Assembly: GCA_934489895.1 (NCBI GenBank)
Contig: CAKSST010000001.1
Coordinates: forward strand, 62,001-126,000
Direction of reading: 5' to 3'
DNA: 64,000 bases
Origin: an uncultured Eubacteriales bacterium
GTDB lineage: Bacteria; Bacillota; Clostridia; Oscillospirales; Acutalibacteraceae
Positions within the stretch are counted from its first letter, which is position 1, and every line of letters starts with the position of its first letter. Shown here piece by piece: positions 7,994-16,739 of this stretch. Position numbers and translations under genes: made by a program. Under the pieces are notes generated by a model that searched no databases, was not told where the DNA came from, and was given only the letters and a program-made list of their open reading frames with translations.

Positions 7994-10900
7994 ATGTTAG
8001 AGCTAAGAAAAATTATAAAAGATTACCCTGCGGGCAGCGGTCATGTTAGGGCGCTGCGCGGCATTGATTTAAAGTTCAGAGAAAGCGAATTTGTTTCAAT
8101 ACTCGGTCCGTCGGGGTGCGGTAAAACTACACTGCTTAATATTATTGGCGGATTGGACCAATATACAAGCGGTGATTTACTTATTGACGGTATTTCTACA
8201 AAGGATTACAGGGACGGGGATTGGGATACATACCGCAACCATTCGATAGGATTTGTTTTTCAAAGCTACAATTTAATTATGCACCAGTCTGTTTTGCAGA
8301 ATGTTGAAATTGCGCTTACTGTGTCAGGTGTGTCAAAAGCACAAAGACGCGAGCTGGCAAAGCAGGCGCTTGTCCGGGTTGGGCTTGGAGACCAACTGAA
8401 TAAACTTCCCAACCAGCTTTCGGGTGGACAGATGCAGCGTGTTGCAATAGCCCGCGCTCTTGTTAATAATCCTAAAATAATTTTGGCTGATGAGCCTACA
8501 GGCGCTCTTGATACCGAAACAAGTGTGCAGGTAATGGAGATACTTAAAGAAATCTCAAAAGACCGTCTTATAATTATGGTTACCCATAACCCTGAGCTCG
8601 CACAGCAGTATTCGTCCCGTATAATCAATATGCTTGACGGAAAAATAACAAACGACTCTGCACCTATTGAGAATGACGAGTATATGGCAATAAAGCAGGG
8701 CGAGGACGAAAACCGTGAGAAAAACCGCAAAACAAAAAAGCCGTCAATGTCATTTTTTACGGCATTCAAGCTTTCGCTTAAAAACTTATTTACCAAAAAG
8801 GGCAGAACAACCCTCACCGCCTTTGCGGGAAGCATAGGTATTATGGGTATTGCTTTAATACTAGCTGTATCGCAAGGTACAACTGCATATATTGATGCGG
8901 TACAGGAGGATTCGCTTTCATCTTATCCGCTTACTATTGAAAAAACAACGGTAGATATGACAAAGCTGATGCAAATCTTCATGAATATCAACAATTCCAA
9001 TGTTGAACACGGTTATGACGCTGTATATAAAAAATCTGCCATTTATGATATGCTGACAGCAATGAATAACCTTGAAAGCAGCGAAAATGACCTTGAAAGC
9101 TTTAAAAAGTATCTCGAGGAAAAATACAACGACGATACCGAAAACGGTCTTGGTCAGCAAATAAACGGCGTACAGTACTCTTATGACTTAGGTCTGCTTG
9201 TTTACACTAAAAATGTTGACGGTGATATTATACAGTCTGATACCGAAATTTTAATGCAGGATATAATGGCAGAATATATGGGCATGGATGTAGGTGCGCT
9301 TGAGTCAACATTTGGCGCAAACTCTATGTTTTCACAGATGAATTCATCAATGATGTCCATTGCCATGTGGCAGGAAATGTTAACAGCAAGAGACGGCAGT
9401 CCCATAAACGATTTGTTGAAGAAGCAGTATGATGTGATTTACGGTGATTGGCCCAGCGCGTATAACGAAATTGCACTTGTGCTTGATGAGAACAATGAGC
9501 TTGACGATTTAACCCTTTACGCCTTGGGCTTACAGTCAAAGGAAAAGGTTGACGCAATAATGAGCGCCGCCTTCAACGGTACTGATGTTGAAAAAGATGA
9601 GTCAAAATGGTCTTATGAGGATATCTGCAATACAGAGTTCAGGGTTATTCTTAACAGCAGCTGCTTTAATAAGGATGAAAAAACAGGCCTTTATAACGAT
9701 CTGCGTGATACCGAGGCGGGCTTGCAGTATTTATATGACAATGCATTAAAACTTAAGGTTACAGGCATTATCCGTCCGAGTGAGAATGCCCAAAGTGCCA
9801 TGATTACGGGCTCAATAGCATACACAAAACAACTGACAGATTATGTGATTGAGCAGTCCCAAAAAGCTGAGGTTATTACCGCACAGCTTGAGGACAGCAC
9901 AACAGACGTAATTACCGGTCTGCCTTTTGAATCTAATACAGGCAACCTCACCGACGAGCAAAAGGAAGATGAGTTTCGCTCATATATTAAAGGGCTTGAC
10001 AAGCAGGGCAAGGCAGATGCTTATGTTAAAATTATGAGCATACCTGACGAAAAACAGCTTGAAACAATGGTTGATCAGGCGATGTCACAGTACAACCGCA
10101 AACAGATTGAGCAAACAATGGTGGAAGCTCTTTCTCAGAATATGAATATGGATAAAAGCTCGGTTGAGGATTATATAACCGAAATGGGAGACGAGGAACT
10201 CCTGAAGCTTTTCAAAAAATCGGTTACCGAACAAATAAAGGCGCAGTATGCAGACAACACAAAAGCACAGCTTGCTTTAATGACAACCGAACAGTTGGCG
10301 GGTGCTCTCGATACCGCGCTTAAAGGATATACTATGGAGCAATGCTCTACCTATTATGACGAAGCAATTGAGTTTTCAGAGACTACGTATGAGGATAACT
10401 TAAGAAAGCTCGGTCATGTGGATATAAATGTTCCGTCAAGAATAAATATTTACGCATCATCCTTTGAAAACAAGGAAACCATTGAGAATGCGATTGTCGA
10501 ATATAACAATGACAAGGAAGAGCTGGAGCAGATAAAATATACCGACTATGTTGGTATTATGATGTCATCAATTACAACCATTATTGATGCAATAACCTAT
10601 GTGTTGCTGGCGTTTGTGGCTATATCCTTGATTGTATCATCTATAATGATTGGCGTTATTACTCTTATATCCGTACAGGAGCGCACCAAGGAAATTGGTA
10701 TACTGCGTGCAATTGGTGCATCAAAAGGCGATGTTTCAAGTATGTTTAATGCCGAAACGGTCATTATAGGTTTTGCGTCCGGTATTTTGGGTATTGGAGT
10801 GACATATTTGTTATGCATTCTTATAAACATTATTTTGCACGCTCTTACGGGTATAGCAACGCTTAACGCGGTATTGCCCTGGAAGGCAGCTGTTATTTTA

Positions 10901-10996
10901 GTGGTTATAAGTATGGCGCTTTCGCTTATTGCGGGCTTGATCCCCTCAAGAAGCGCCGCTAAAAAAGACCCGGTGGTAGCACTGAGATCTGAATAA
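7994..10996 (+). CDS. ABC transporter with fused ATPase and FtsX-type permease (MacB-like)
   Basis: Single polypeptide of 1000 residues. Residues 1-230 form a LolD/MacB-type ATPase: Walker A GPSGCGKTT, signature LSGGQMQRVAIARAL, Walker B IILADEPTG and the switch histidine in MVTHN. A first membrane helix follows near 275-295, then a very long extracytoplasmic region (about 300-840), and three C-terminal helices with the FtsX signature VQERTKEIGILRAIGASKG. Such proteins in Firmicutes act in export or mechanotransmission rather than import. Substrate and partners are unknown; no response regulator or accessory protein is adjacent. The ribosome binding site is GAAGG. A terminator follows at once. 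Confidence 0.9.
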   Translation: MLELRKIIKDYPAGSGHVRALRGIDLKFRESEFVSILGPSGCGKTTLLNIIGGLDQYTSGDLLIDGISTKDYRDGDWDTYRNHSIGFVFQSYNLIMHQSVLQNVEIALTVSGVSKAQRRELAKQALVRVGLGDQLNKLPNQLSGGQMQRVAIARALVNNPKIILADEPTGALDTETSVQVMEILKEISKDRLIIMVTHNPELAQQYSSRIINMLDGKITNDSAPIENDEYMAIKQGEDENREKNRKTKKPSMSFFTAFKLSLKNLFTKKGRTTLTAFAGSIGIMGIALILAVSQGTTAYIDAVQEDSLSSYPLTIEKTTVDMTKLMQIFMNINNSNVEHGYDAVYKKSAIYDMLTAMNNLESSENDLESFKKYLEEKYNDDTENGLGQQINGVQYSYDLGLLVYTKNVDGDIIQSDTEILMQDIMAEYMGMDVGALESTFGANSMFSQMNSSMMSIAMWQEMLTARDGSPINDLLKKQYDVIYGDWPSAYNEIALVLDENNELDDLTLYALGLQSKEKVDAIMSAAFNGTDVEKDESKWSYEDICNTEFRVILNSSCFNKDEKTGLYNDLRDTEAGLQYLYDNALKLKVTGIIRPSENAQSAMITGSIAYTKQLTDYVIEQSQKAEVITAQLEDSTTDVITGLPFESNTGNLTDEQKEDEFRSYIKGLDKQGKADAYVKIMSIPDEKQLETMVDQAMSQYNRKQIEQTMVEALSQNMNMDKSSVEDYITEMGDEELLKLFKKSVTEQIKAQYADNTKAQLALMTTEQLAGALDTALKGYTMEQCSTYYDEAIEFSETTYEDNLRKLGHVDINVPSRINIYASSFENKETIENAIVEYNNDKEELEQIKYTDYVGIMMSSITTIIDAITYVLLAFVAISLIVSSIMIGVITLISVQERTKEIGILRAIGASKGDVSSMFNAETVIIGFASGILGIGVTYLLCILINIILHALTGIATLNAVLPWKAAVILVVISMALSLIAGLIPSRSAAKKDPVVALRSE

Positions 10997-10999
10997 AAA

Positions 11000-11034
11000 A
11001 ATAAGGCTTTCCGTTTGGAAAGCCTTTATTTTTT
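11000..11034 (+). terminator. Terminator after the ABC fusion gene
   Basis: AAGGCTTTCC (11003-11012) pairs with GGAAAGCCTT (11017-11026), followed by TATTTTTT. Confidence 0.85.
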
Positions 11035-11174
11035 ATAATTCAGAGTGAAAAATGCAGAATGCAGAATTAAGGTGTTTTACTTTGCAAAACGGAATATCAT
11101 TATCAGTGTTTTATGTTGTAAATTTATCATTATTGCAGTATAATTACATAGATATTTAAATACAAGGTGAATTA

Positions 11175-11783
11175 ATGAACATTATTACAGTCAGCCGCCA
11201 GTTTGGCAGCGGCGGGAGAGAGCTTGCCAAGCGTATGGCGGACATATTGAATTACGATTATTATGATAACGAGATCTTGTCTGAACTTGCACATAAAAAA
11301 GGTATGGACGAAAGTTATGTTTACAGCGTGCTTACAGGCGGAACAAAAAATGTTGCCGTAACATTTGGCCGCTCATTTGCGGGTACGGTGGCTGCATCTA
11401 AAAAAACAGAACTGCTTGTGGCGCAAAAGGAAATTATTGAAAATATTGCAGCGCAAGAGCGTAACTGTATAATTGTGGGCAGGTGCGCTGATGTTATTTT
11501 AAAAGACAAAAAGCCGCTTAATATTTTTGTTTGCGCCGATATTGATGCAAGAATAGACAGATGTGTAAAAAGGGAGGTTAATGCCAAAAAGGTCAGTCGA
11601 AAGGATTTTGAAAAGCAGATACTTGCTATTGATAGGGAGCGCGCAAGGGTAAGGGCTGTTATGTCTTCAGGAGAGTGGGGCAACCCGTTGGAATATGACC
11701 TTGTTATTAATTCAACCGATAGGGAGATAAAACGGCTTGCTGCGTTTACGGCACAGTTTGCAAAGGGATGGTTTGGTAAATAA
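11175..11783 (+). CDS. Cytidylate kinase-like family protein
   Basis: P-loop kinase-like protein of the cytidylate-kinase-like group (Pfam Cytidylate_kin2). The N-terminus ITVSRQFGSGGRELAKRMA is the family's diagnostic nucleotide-binding loop, a variant Walker A. A lid-like segment with RERARVR lies near 154-160. Its 202 residues match the family. These proteins are not the main Cmk, and their substrate is not established. ATG 11175 is preceded by AAGGTG. The gene overlaps the MATE transporter start by one base (TAATG), so the two are probably co-transcribed. Confidence 0.85.
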   Translation: MNIITVSRQFGSGGRELAKRMADILNYDYYDNEILSELAHKKGMDESYVYSVLTGGTKNVAVTFGRSFAGTVAASKKTELLVAQKEIIENIAAQERNCIIVGRCADVILKDKKPLNIFVCADIDARIDRCVKREVNAKKVSRKDFEKQILAIDRERARVRAVMSSGEWGNPLEYDLVINSTDREIKRLAAFTAQFAKGWFGK

Positions 11784-13114
11784 TGGGCAAAATACAACTG
11801 TCTGACCATTTTACATATAAAAGGCTGTTAAAGTTTGTATGGCCTTCTATTATAATGATGATTTTTACTTCAATATACGGTGTTGTTGACGGCCTTTTTG
11901 TTTCAAACTTTGCAGGCAAAACACCTTTTGCAGCATTGAATTTTATATGGCCTTTTATAATGATACTTTCAACGCCAGGTTTTATGTTGGGTACGGGCGG
12001 CAGCGCGTTGGTTGCAAAAACTCTTGGAGAAGGTAACCGCAAAAAAGCAAACGGCTTATTCTCAATGTTCTGTTACATTGCAAGTATAGCGGGTGCTGTG
12101 ATAACGGTAGGGTCCTACATTTTAATTCCGACGGTTGCAAGGATAATGGGCGCTGAGGGCGATATGCTTTATTACAGCGTGCTGTACGGCAGAATTATGG
12201 TTTTGGGCTGTATACCGCAGATGCTGCACTTTGTGTATGAAAGCTTTATTATTACTGCCGAAAAGCCGTCTTTTGGTCTTAAAATTACCATAGCGGCAGG
12301 CGTTACAAACATGGTCCTTGACGCAGTTTTTATTTGCGTTTTTGGCTGGGGAATAGCCGGAGCTGCGGCGGCTACCGTTTTAAGTCAATGTGTTGGCGGA
12401 TTTGTGCCTTTTATATATTTTGCAAGGCCTAACACAAGTTTGCTGTGTATTACTAAGCCTGACTTTGATTTTAGGGCTCTGCTTAAAGCCTGCACAAACG
12501 GCTCTTCAGAGCTGATGAGCAATATTTCAATGTCATTTATAGGAATGCTTTATAATATACAGCTTATGGAATATTTGGGCGAAAACGGCATTGCGGCTTA
12601 CGGCGTAATGATGTATTTGAACTTTTTCTTTATAGCCTCGTTTATCGGCTATTCAATAGGAACGGCGCCGATTATCGGTTTCCATTACGGCGCAAAAAAC
12701 AATACAGAAATAAGCAATGTTTTAAGTAAGAGTATAAAAATGCTGCTAATAGGCGGTGCGGCTATGTTTGTTGCCGGTGAAGTGGCGGCTGTGCCTGTTT
12801 CAAGTATTTATGTAAACTATGATAAAGAACTGTATGACATAACCGTGCACGGCTTTCGGATATACTCAATATCCTTTTTGCCCTGTGGATTTGCAATATT
12901 TGCTTCGTCATTCTTTACGGCGCTAAACGACGGCGTTACATCGGCAATTATATCCTTTTTGCGTACTCTTGTTTTTCAGTTTGCGGCGGTTATGTTGCTG
13001 CCGCTTATTATGGGAGCGGACGGACTGTGGTACTCTGTTGTTGCGGCAGAGTTTATGGCAGTTGCCGTTTCAGCCGTTTTTATGGAGATAAAAAGGAAAA
13101 AATACGGGTATTAA
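11783..13114 (+). CDS. MATE family efflux transporter
   Basis: Predicted multidrug or metabolite/cation antiporter with 12 membrane helices over 443 residues. The first helices read KRLLKFVWPSIIMMIFTSIYGVVDGLFVS, trimmed here to the typical VWPSIIMMIFTSIYGVVDG motif. GTGGSALVAKTLGEG, the second conserved MATE signature, follows near residues 72-86. The two six-helix halves are recognisable. The start overlaps the previous stop by one base, indicating translational coupling. The substrate cannot be inferred from the sequence or from the neighbouring kinase-like gene. Confidence 0.9.
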   Translation: MGKIQLSDHFTYKRLLKFVWPSIIMMIFTSIYGVVDGLFVSNFAGKTPFAALNFIWPFIMILSTPGFMLGTGGSALVAKTLGEGNRKKANGLFSMFCYIASIAGAVITVGSYILIPTVARIMGAEGDMLYYSVLYGRIMVLGCIPQMLHFVYESFIITAEKPSFGLKITIAAGVTNMVLDAVFICVFGWGIAGAAAATVLSQCVGGFVPFIYFARPNTSLLCITKPDFDFRALLKACTNGSSELMSNISMSFIGMLYNIQLMEYLGENGIAAYGVMMYLNFFFIASFIGYSIGTAPIIGFHYGAKNNTEISNVLSKSIKMLLIGGAAMFVAGEVAAVPVSSIYVNYDKELYDITVHGFRIYSISFLPCGFAIFASSFFTALNDGVTSAIISFLRTLVFQFAAVMLLPLIMGADGLWYSVVAAEFMAVAVSAVFMEIKRKKYGY

Positions 13115-13239
13115 AAAATGCAAAATTAATGTGCGGCAAAGCTGAACGGAAAGACAAGTACACCAGTTTCTACAATATGTCCGCATGACTTTATGGGTAA
13201 AATGTAGGGGAGTGTTTGCGCGCCCTCTCGGGATTTTTA

Positions 13240-13430
13240 TTAATTATAACAATTTTTGCAGGGTGTTTTGTTTAGGCTTTGCGCTTCCTGAACGGTTACA
13301 TGAGTTGGATTTTTCATATTGCTACAAGAGGGGTTTAAATGGTATTTTTCGCCGCTGTTTGATATCCATACCATAGCTTCCTGATTGTCTTGTGCGGGTT
13401 GGGCTTCGCTAACGGTAGGGGCATTACGCT
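13240..13430 (-). pseudogene. Out-of-frame C-terminal Cys-motif domain of the adjacent secreted nuclease
   Basis: Read on the minus strand in a different frame from the nuclease at 13335-14303, this stretch encodes a compact domain: WISNSGEKYH, then PSCSNMKNP, then EAQSLNKTPCKNCYN and a stop at 13240. This Cys-containing tail is of a type often found at the C-terminus of secreted nuclease-like and wall-associated proteins of Firmicutes (from memory of the family). One extra base in the G4 run at 13428-13431 would join it to the nuclease as ...SVMPPTVSEAQ. It is therefore probably the true end of that gene. Confidence 0.7.
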
Positions 13431-14303
13431 TGCGGTTGAAGATGTGGCGGTTACTTCTTTGGAAGATGCTTTTTCAGAGCTTATGGCGGTTTTTGGTCCT
13501 GTGCTTTTGCCTGTTGCGTAGTCAATAGTTATATCAGGTTGGACGTTATACACATAGACGTTAAAGCAGATGCCCTCACCGTTATCCTCAATTGAAAAGG
13601 CTTCCATCTGTACGCCGCTTGCAACCAGATTATTGCCAAGGAATATTGGCGTTATACGGTAGGCAACATGGTGGCCTGTTTCATTAATGTAGTCGGCAAC
13701 CATATTTTCAAAGGGGAGCATACCCTTTGTGTTCATATAACGGGTGCCTGTGATAAGATTTTTTTTATTGGCGTTTTCTGCCGATAACTGCCAGCCTATA
13801 AGATGACAGCGATTATAAAGGCTTTTACCTGATACATTATCATACTGTGCCTGTACCCAGCCTGTAGGCTTAATACTGCTGATACTACCGCGCTTTTCGT
13901 TCTCTTTTGGCATAATTTCTTTACCGCAGATCGCTATAGCTGCGGTGCAACGGCCAAGACTGTCAAGCTCGCCGTATTGCTCGTAGGCTGTTTTATTAAG
14001 TTCTGCCTGTGAGAAAGAGGGATTGTTATTATTGAGCGTAATATACGGCTTGCCCGAATATGAGGGAAGGGCTGAATAATCAACAGCCTTTTGGACGGGT
14101 TGGCTGCTTGGGGTGTTGTTTGATGGCTGTTGTCGGGAAGAGCTGTTTTGGGCAGCTGAAGAAACGTTGTCTGCATTGGTGAAGCAGGAGACTGTATAGC
14201 TTTCAAAATGTGAAAGACTGCTGTCGCTGTAGGTTGGTGTGTTGCAACTGCACAGTGATATAAACAGCACTAAGGACAGTAACAAACTAATTGTTTTTTT
14301 CAT
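13335..14303 (-). CDS. Secreted lipoprotein DNA/RNA non-specific endonuclease (EndA/NucA-type), C-terminus frameshifted
   Basis: Predicted extracellular nuclease. The signal peptide ends in the lipobox SLCSC (Cys20), followed by a Ser/Asn-rich linker to about residue 75. The catalytic beta-beta-alpha-metal core carries YNRCHLIGWQL around H167, then NLITGTRYMN with N191, and MLPFEN, as in streptococcal DNA-entry nucleases; Asn replaces the Asp of the classic DRGH motif, as in that subgroup. After about residue 290 the reading frame is lost, and the conserved C-terminal domain continues in another frame to 13240. The core is intact and may still be active. The start overlaps the upstream gene by ATGA, indicating coupled translation. 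Confidence 0.85.
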   Translation of the reverse strand: MKKTISLLLSLVLFISLCSCNTPTYSDSSLSHFESYTVSCFTNADNVSSAAQNSSSRQQPSNNTPSSQPVQKAVDYSALPSYSGKPYITLNNNNPSFSQAELNKTAYEQYGELDSLGRCTAAIAICGKEIMPKENEKRGSISSIKPTGWVQAQYDNVSGKSLYNRCHLIGWQLSAENANKKNLITGTRYMNTKGMLPFENMVADYINETGHHVAYRITPIFLGNNLVASGVQMEAFSIEDNGEGICFNVYVYNVQPDITIDYATGKSTGPKTAISSEKASSKEVTATSSTASVMPLPLAKPNPHKTIRKLWYGYQTAAKNTI

Positions 14304-14701
14304 ATCTTACTGTAAATCTCCAATGTGATTTTTTTGTGTGATGAACCTGTAAAATTTTCGCTTTTTACCTTTTTAAAGCCGGGCGCTTTCGGGTCAAGAC
14401 TAAAATATGTATCGGCAGGGTAGTCGCGGTTCCAGTTAAATATATAATACTCATCCGCGTTATCGGGAACAGGTAGGTTTTCTATAAAGCAAAAGTCATT
14501 TTCTGCAGCAGTGGTCAAAAAATTATCGTCAATTATCAGCTTATCACTGCTTTCAAACTGCTTTGCGGAATAGCTGTTTAAATACAGTTTGCTGCTGCCT
14601 GTAATCTCTAACATTTTTTGGCGGACAATACTGTCCTGGCTTAAACGGCGGTTATTGAACAGCATGCCGCCTGATTTATCAATACAAACAAAAATTTTCA
14701 T
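14300..14701 (-). CDS. Conserved hypothetical protein, coupled to the nuclease gene
   Basis: A 133-residue soluble protein starting MKIFVCIDKSGGMLFNNRR. It has an FNNRRLSQD motif near the start and a GSSHKKITLEIY motif at the end. From memory, similar proteins in Clostridia are often labelled ribonuclease Z, but no metallo-beta-lactamase motif (HxHxDH) is present, so I do not accept that label. I chose ATG 14701 because AAAGGA is 8 nt upstream and the N-terminus then matches homologues; ATG 14710 is also possible. Its stop overlaps the nuclease start by 4 nt, suggesting a functional pair. Confidence 0.65.
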   Translation of the reverse strand: MKIFVCIDKSGGMLFNNRRLSQDSIVRQKMLEITGSSKLYLNSYSAKQFESSDKLIIDDNFLTTAAENDFCFIENLPVPDNADEYYIFNWNRDYPADTYFSLDPKAPGFKKVKSENFTGSSHKKITLEIYSKI

Positions 14702-14834
14702 AAACATCATCCTTTAAAAAATTATATCATAATATGGCTTTTCAAATCAATAAATAACGGTATAATATTTTGGCGATGCAAAATATTTAGAGAAATAGCA
14801 GGAAATAACAGACAGATATCCATGAGGGAGTGAA

Positions 14835-14957
14835 TTGAATTTTTACAAAAAGAAATGTGCGGAGTTTTGTGTGCTTTTAGATGATGACTGCTCTTTTGCT
14901 TTGGACGATGAGTATATTAAGGAAGAAATAATAAAATATGAAAAACTTTGCTTTTAA
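14835..14957 (+). CDS. Possible small protein, 40 aa, unknown
   Basis: TTG 14835 is preceded by GGGAG and opens a 40-codon frame with several cysteines (KKKCAEFCVLLDDDCSF). No homologue is recognised. It is the only candidate gene in the roughly 350 bp between 14701 and the T-box leader. The rest of that stretch shows nothing else definite. Confidence 0.25.
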   Translation: MNFYKKKCAEFCVLLDDDCSFALDDEYIKEEIIKYEKLCF

Positions 14958-15020
14958 AGCTACTGCCCGAGCAAATTTGCAAAGCGAGTATGCAAATCTT
15001 AAAAACATGAATTGATTGTA

Positions 15021-15049
15021 TTGACAGCATAAAAGTTTGGTGGTATAAT
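15021..15049 (+). promoter_or_regulatory. Sigma-A-type promoter of the T-box-trpB unit
   Basis: TTGACA (15021-15026) and TATAAT (15044-15049) are separated by 17 nt and lie just before the T-box leader. Confidence 0.85.
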
Positions 15050-15055
15050 ACATAA

Positions 15056-15345
15056 AAAATATTAAACCGTTGAAGCGGAGATAACGGCAATGATGCCTTT
15101 ACAGAGAGCCTGGGGTTGCTGAGAGTCAGGTGAGAAACAAGTTGTCAAATGGACCGCGGAGGGTGCAGTCAAATGTGAAAACTTCACAGAGTATTCTGCA
15201 ACGTGTTGGCATACGTCAGTTGCCGGGGATATGTTGGTATCCTGTAAAAGAGCATAAGGCTTTGTCTTGTGAATTCAAGGTGGCACCGCGGATAAATGAT
15301 TATTCGTCCTTGACAGAACGATTTTTTCTGTCAAGGACTTTTTTT
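15056..15345 (+). ncRNA. T-box leader, tryptophan-type, controlling trpB
   Basis: A tRNA-sensing transcription attenuator. Stem I features include AGAGAGCC near 15103 and GCTGAGAGTCAGG. The candidate specifier codon is TGG at 15150-15152 followed by A, in AAATGGACCG, which would select tRNA-Trp and fits the downstream trpB. The diagnostic T-box AAGGTGGCACCGCGG is at 15277-15291. The competing terminator is GTCCTTGACAGAA (15306-15318) with TTCTGTCAAGGAC (15326-15338) and T7. Uncharged tRNA-Trp should stabilise the antiterminator and switch trpB on. Confidence 0.93.
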
Positions 15346-15361
15346 ATTTGGAGGAAGTAAA

Positions 15362-16582
15362 ATGAATTTTAATAATATTGATTTCGGTACATATTTTAAT
15401 AATTATCCCGATAAAAACGGCTATTTCGGTAAGTACGGCGGCGTGTATGTAGACGATAAGCTTAAAGCTGCAATGGCTGAAATAACAGAGGCTTATTATT
15501 CGATTTGCCAGTCAAGAAAGTTTATTGCCGAGCTTCGCAGAATTAGAAAAGAGTTTCAGGGCAGACCTACCCCTGTTACACACCTTGAAAGAATGTCAGA
15601 TGCTTTGGGCGGTAAGGTGCAGCTTTATGCAAAGCGGGAGGACTTAAACCATTCGGGCGCACACAAGCTTAATCACTGTATGGGTGAAGCTCTGCTTGCA
15701 AAGTATATGGGCAAAAAGAAGGTTATTGCTGAAACGGGTGCAGGTCAGCACGGTGTTGCGCTTGCTACCGCGGCGGCATACTTTGGCCTTGAATGTGATA
15801 TTTATATGGGTTCTGTTGATATAAAGAAGCAGGCTCCCAACGTAGCAAGAATGAAGATTTTGGGCGCAAACGTTATTGAGGTTACCCACGGATTGCAGAC
15901 CTTAAAAGAAGCTGTTGACGCCGCATTTGATGCTTACTCCAAGGAATACAATGATGCTGTTTACTGCATTGGCTCTGTTTTGGGCCCGCACCCTTTTCCC
16001 ATGATGGTGCGCGATTTTCAGAGTGTTGTAGGCATTGAAGCAAGAGAACAGTTTGTTGATATGACGGGACATTTGCCCGATGCTATTGTTGCCTGTGTTG
16101 GCGGAGGCAGCAACGCGGCAGGCTTGTTTGCAGGCTTTTTGAATGACCCGGTTGATATTTACGGTGTTGAGCCCTTGGGACGCGGTGAAAAGCTGGGCGA
16201 CCACGCTGCAAGCCTTAAATATGGCACTGAGGGTATTATGCATGGCTTTAACAGTATTATGCTTAAGGATGAAAACGGTAATCCCGCGCCTGTTTACTCA
16301 GTTGCAAGCGGTCTTGACTATCCGTCATCAGGCCCTGAGCACGCATTCCTGCAGGAAATCGGCAGAGTAAAGTATGACGTTATTGATGACGAGAAAACGG
16401 TTGATGCGTTCTATAAGCTGGCACGTCTTGAGGGTATAATCCCCGCTATTGAAAGCTCTCACGCTGTTGCGTTTGGTATGAAGCTTGCAAAGAAAATGGA
16501 TAAAGGTTCTATTCTTATCAACCTTTCAGGGAGAGGCGATAAGGATATGGATTATATTATTGAAAATTACGGTATTCGTTAA
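15362..16582 (+). CDS. trpB: Tryptophan synthase beta chain
   Basis: PLP enzyme joining indole and serine to make tryptophan. KREDLNHSGAHKLN contains the PLP lysine K102, GAGQHG follows, and the phosphate-binding loop is GGGSNAAG. Its 406 residues match TrpB1. The ribosome binding site GGAGG is at 15350-15354. No trpA or other trp gene is adjacent, so either alpha is encoded elsewhere or the enzyme uses free indole, which is plentiful in the gut; the window cannot decide. Expression is controlled by the T-box immediately upstream. Confidence 0.95.
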   Translation: MNFNNIDFGTYFNNYPDKNGYFGKYGGVYVDDKLKAAMAEITEAYYSICQSRKFIAELRRIRKEFQGRPTPVTHLERMSDALGGKVQLYAKREDLNHSGAHKLNHCMGEALLAKYMGKKKVIAETGAGQHGVALATAAAYFGLECDIYMGSVDIKKQAPNVARMKILGANVIEVTHGLQTLKEAVDAAFDAYSKEYNDAVYCIGSVLGPHPFPMMVRDFQSVVGIEAREQFVDMTGHLPDAIVACVGGGSNAAGLFAGFLNDPVDIYGVEPLGRGEKLGDHAASLKYGTEGIMHGFNSIMLKDENGNPAPVYSVASGLDYPSSGPEHAFLQEIGRVKYDVIDDEKTVDAFYKLARLEGIIPAIESSHAVAFGMKLAKKMDKGSILINLSGRGDKDMDYIIENYGIR

Positions 16583-16655
16583 ATTGGGTATTATATAGTA
16601 ATGTGCTGCAAATATTTCTGCACATTAATTGTATTAAATATTTCAAAAAAATACC

Positions 16656-16682
16656 ATTTACCTATTGACAAGGTAGGTAAAT
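16656..16682. promoter_or_regulatory. Palindromic candidate operator overlapping the -35 of the metY promoter
   Basis: ATTTACCTA (16656-16664) and TAGGTAAAT (16674-16682) are perfect 9-bp arms around a 9-nt spacer that contains most of the -35 box. This position fits a repressor site. The Rrf2-family gene at 23600 is a candidate binder. Confidence 0.6.
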
Positions 16683-16693
16683 AGGGATATAAT
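16665..16693 (+). promoter_or_regulatory. Sigma-A-type promoter of the metY operon
   Basis: TTGACA (16665-16670) and TATAAT (16688-16693) are consensus hexamers with a 17-nt spacer. Confidence 0.85.
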
Positions 16694-16700
16694 ACAACCA

Positions 16701-16719
16701 ACCTACTAAACAAGTAGGT
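16701..16719. promoter_or_regulatory. Second palindromic candidate operator at the metY transcription start
   Basis: ACCTACT (16701-16707) and AGTAGGT (16713-16719) are perfect arms around AAACA, just downstream of the -10. It shares the ACCTA core with the upstream palindrome. Confidence 0.55.
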
Positions 16720-16739
16720 GAAAAGAGAAGGTGTGTATT

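Noticed and set aside
11040..11174. AATGCAGAATGCAGAATTAA-like words between the ABC fusion and the kinase-like gene
   Set aside because: Short and low-complexity; a similar AATGCAAAATTAA word at 13117 is too weak to call a repeat family from this window.
14300..14701. Ribonuclease Z label sometimes given to this protein type
   Set aside because: The protein is only 133 residues and lacks the HxHxDH metal site of RNase Z.
15130..15360. 76-codon open frame inside the T-box leader
   Set aside because: The region is a structured RNA with all T-box landmarks, and the frame has no ribosome binding site.
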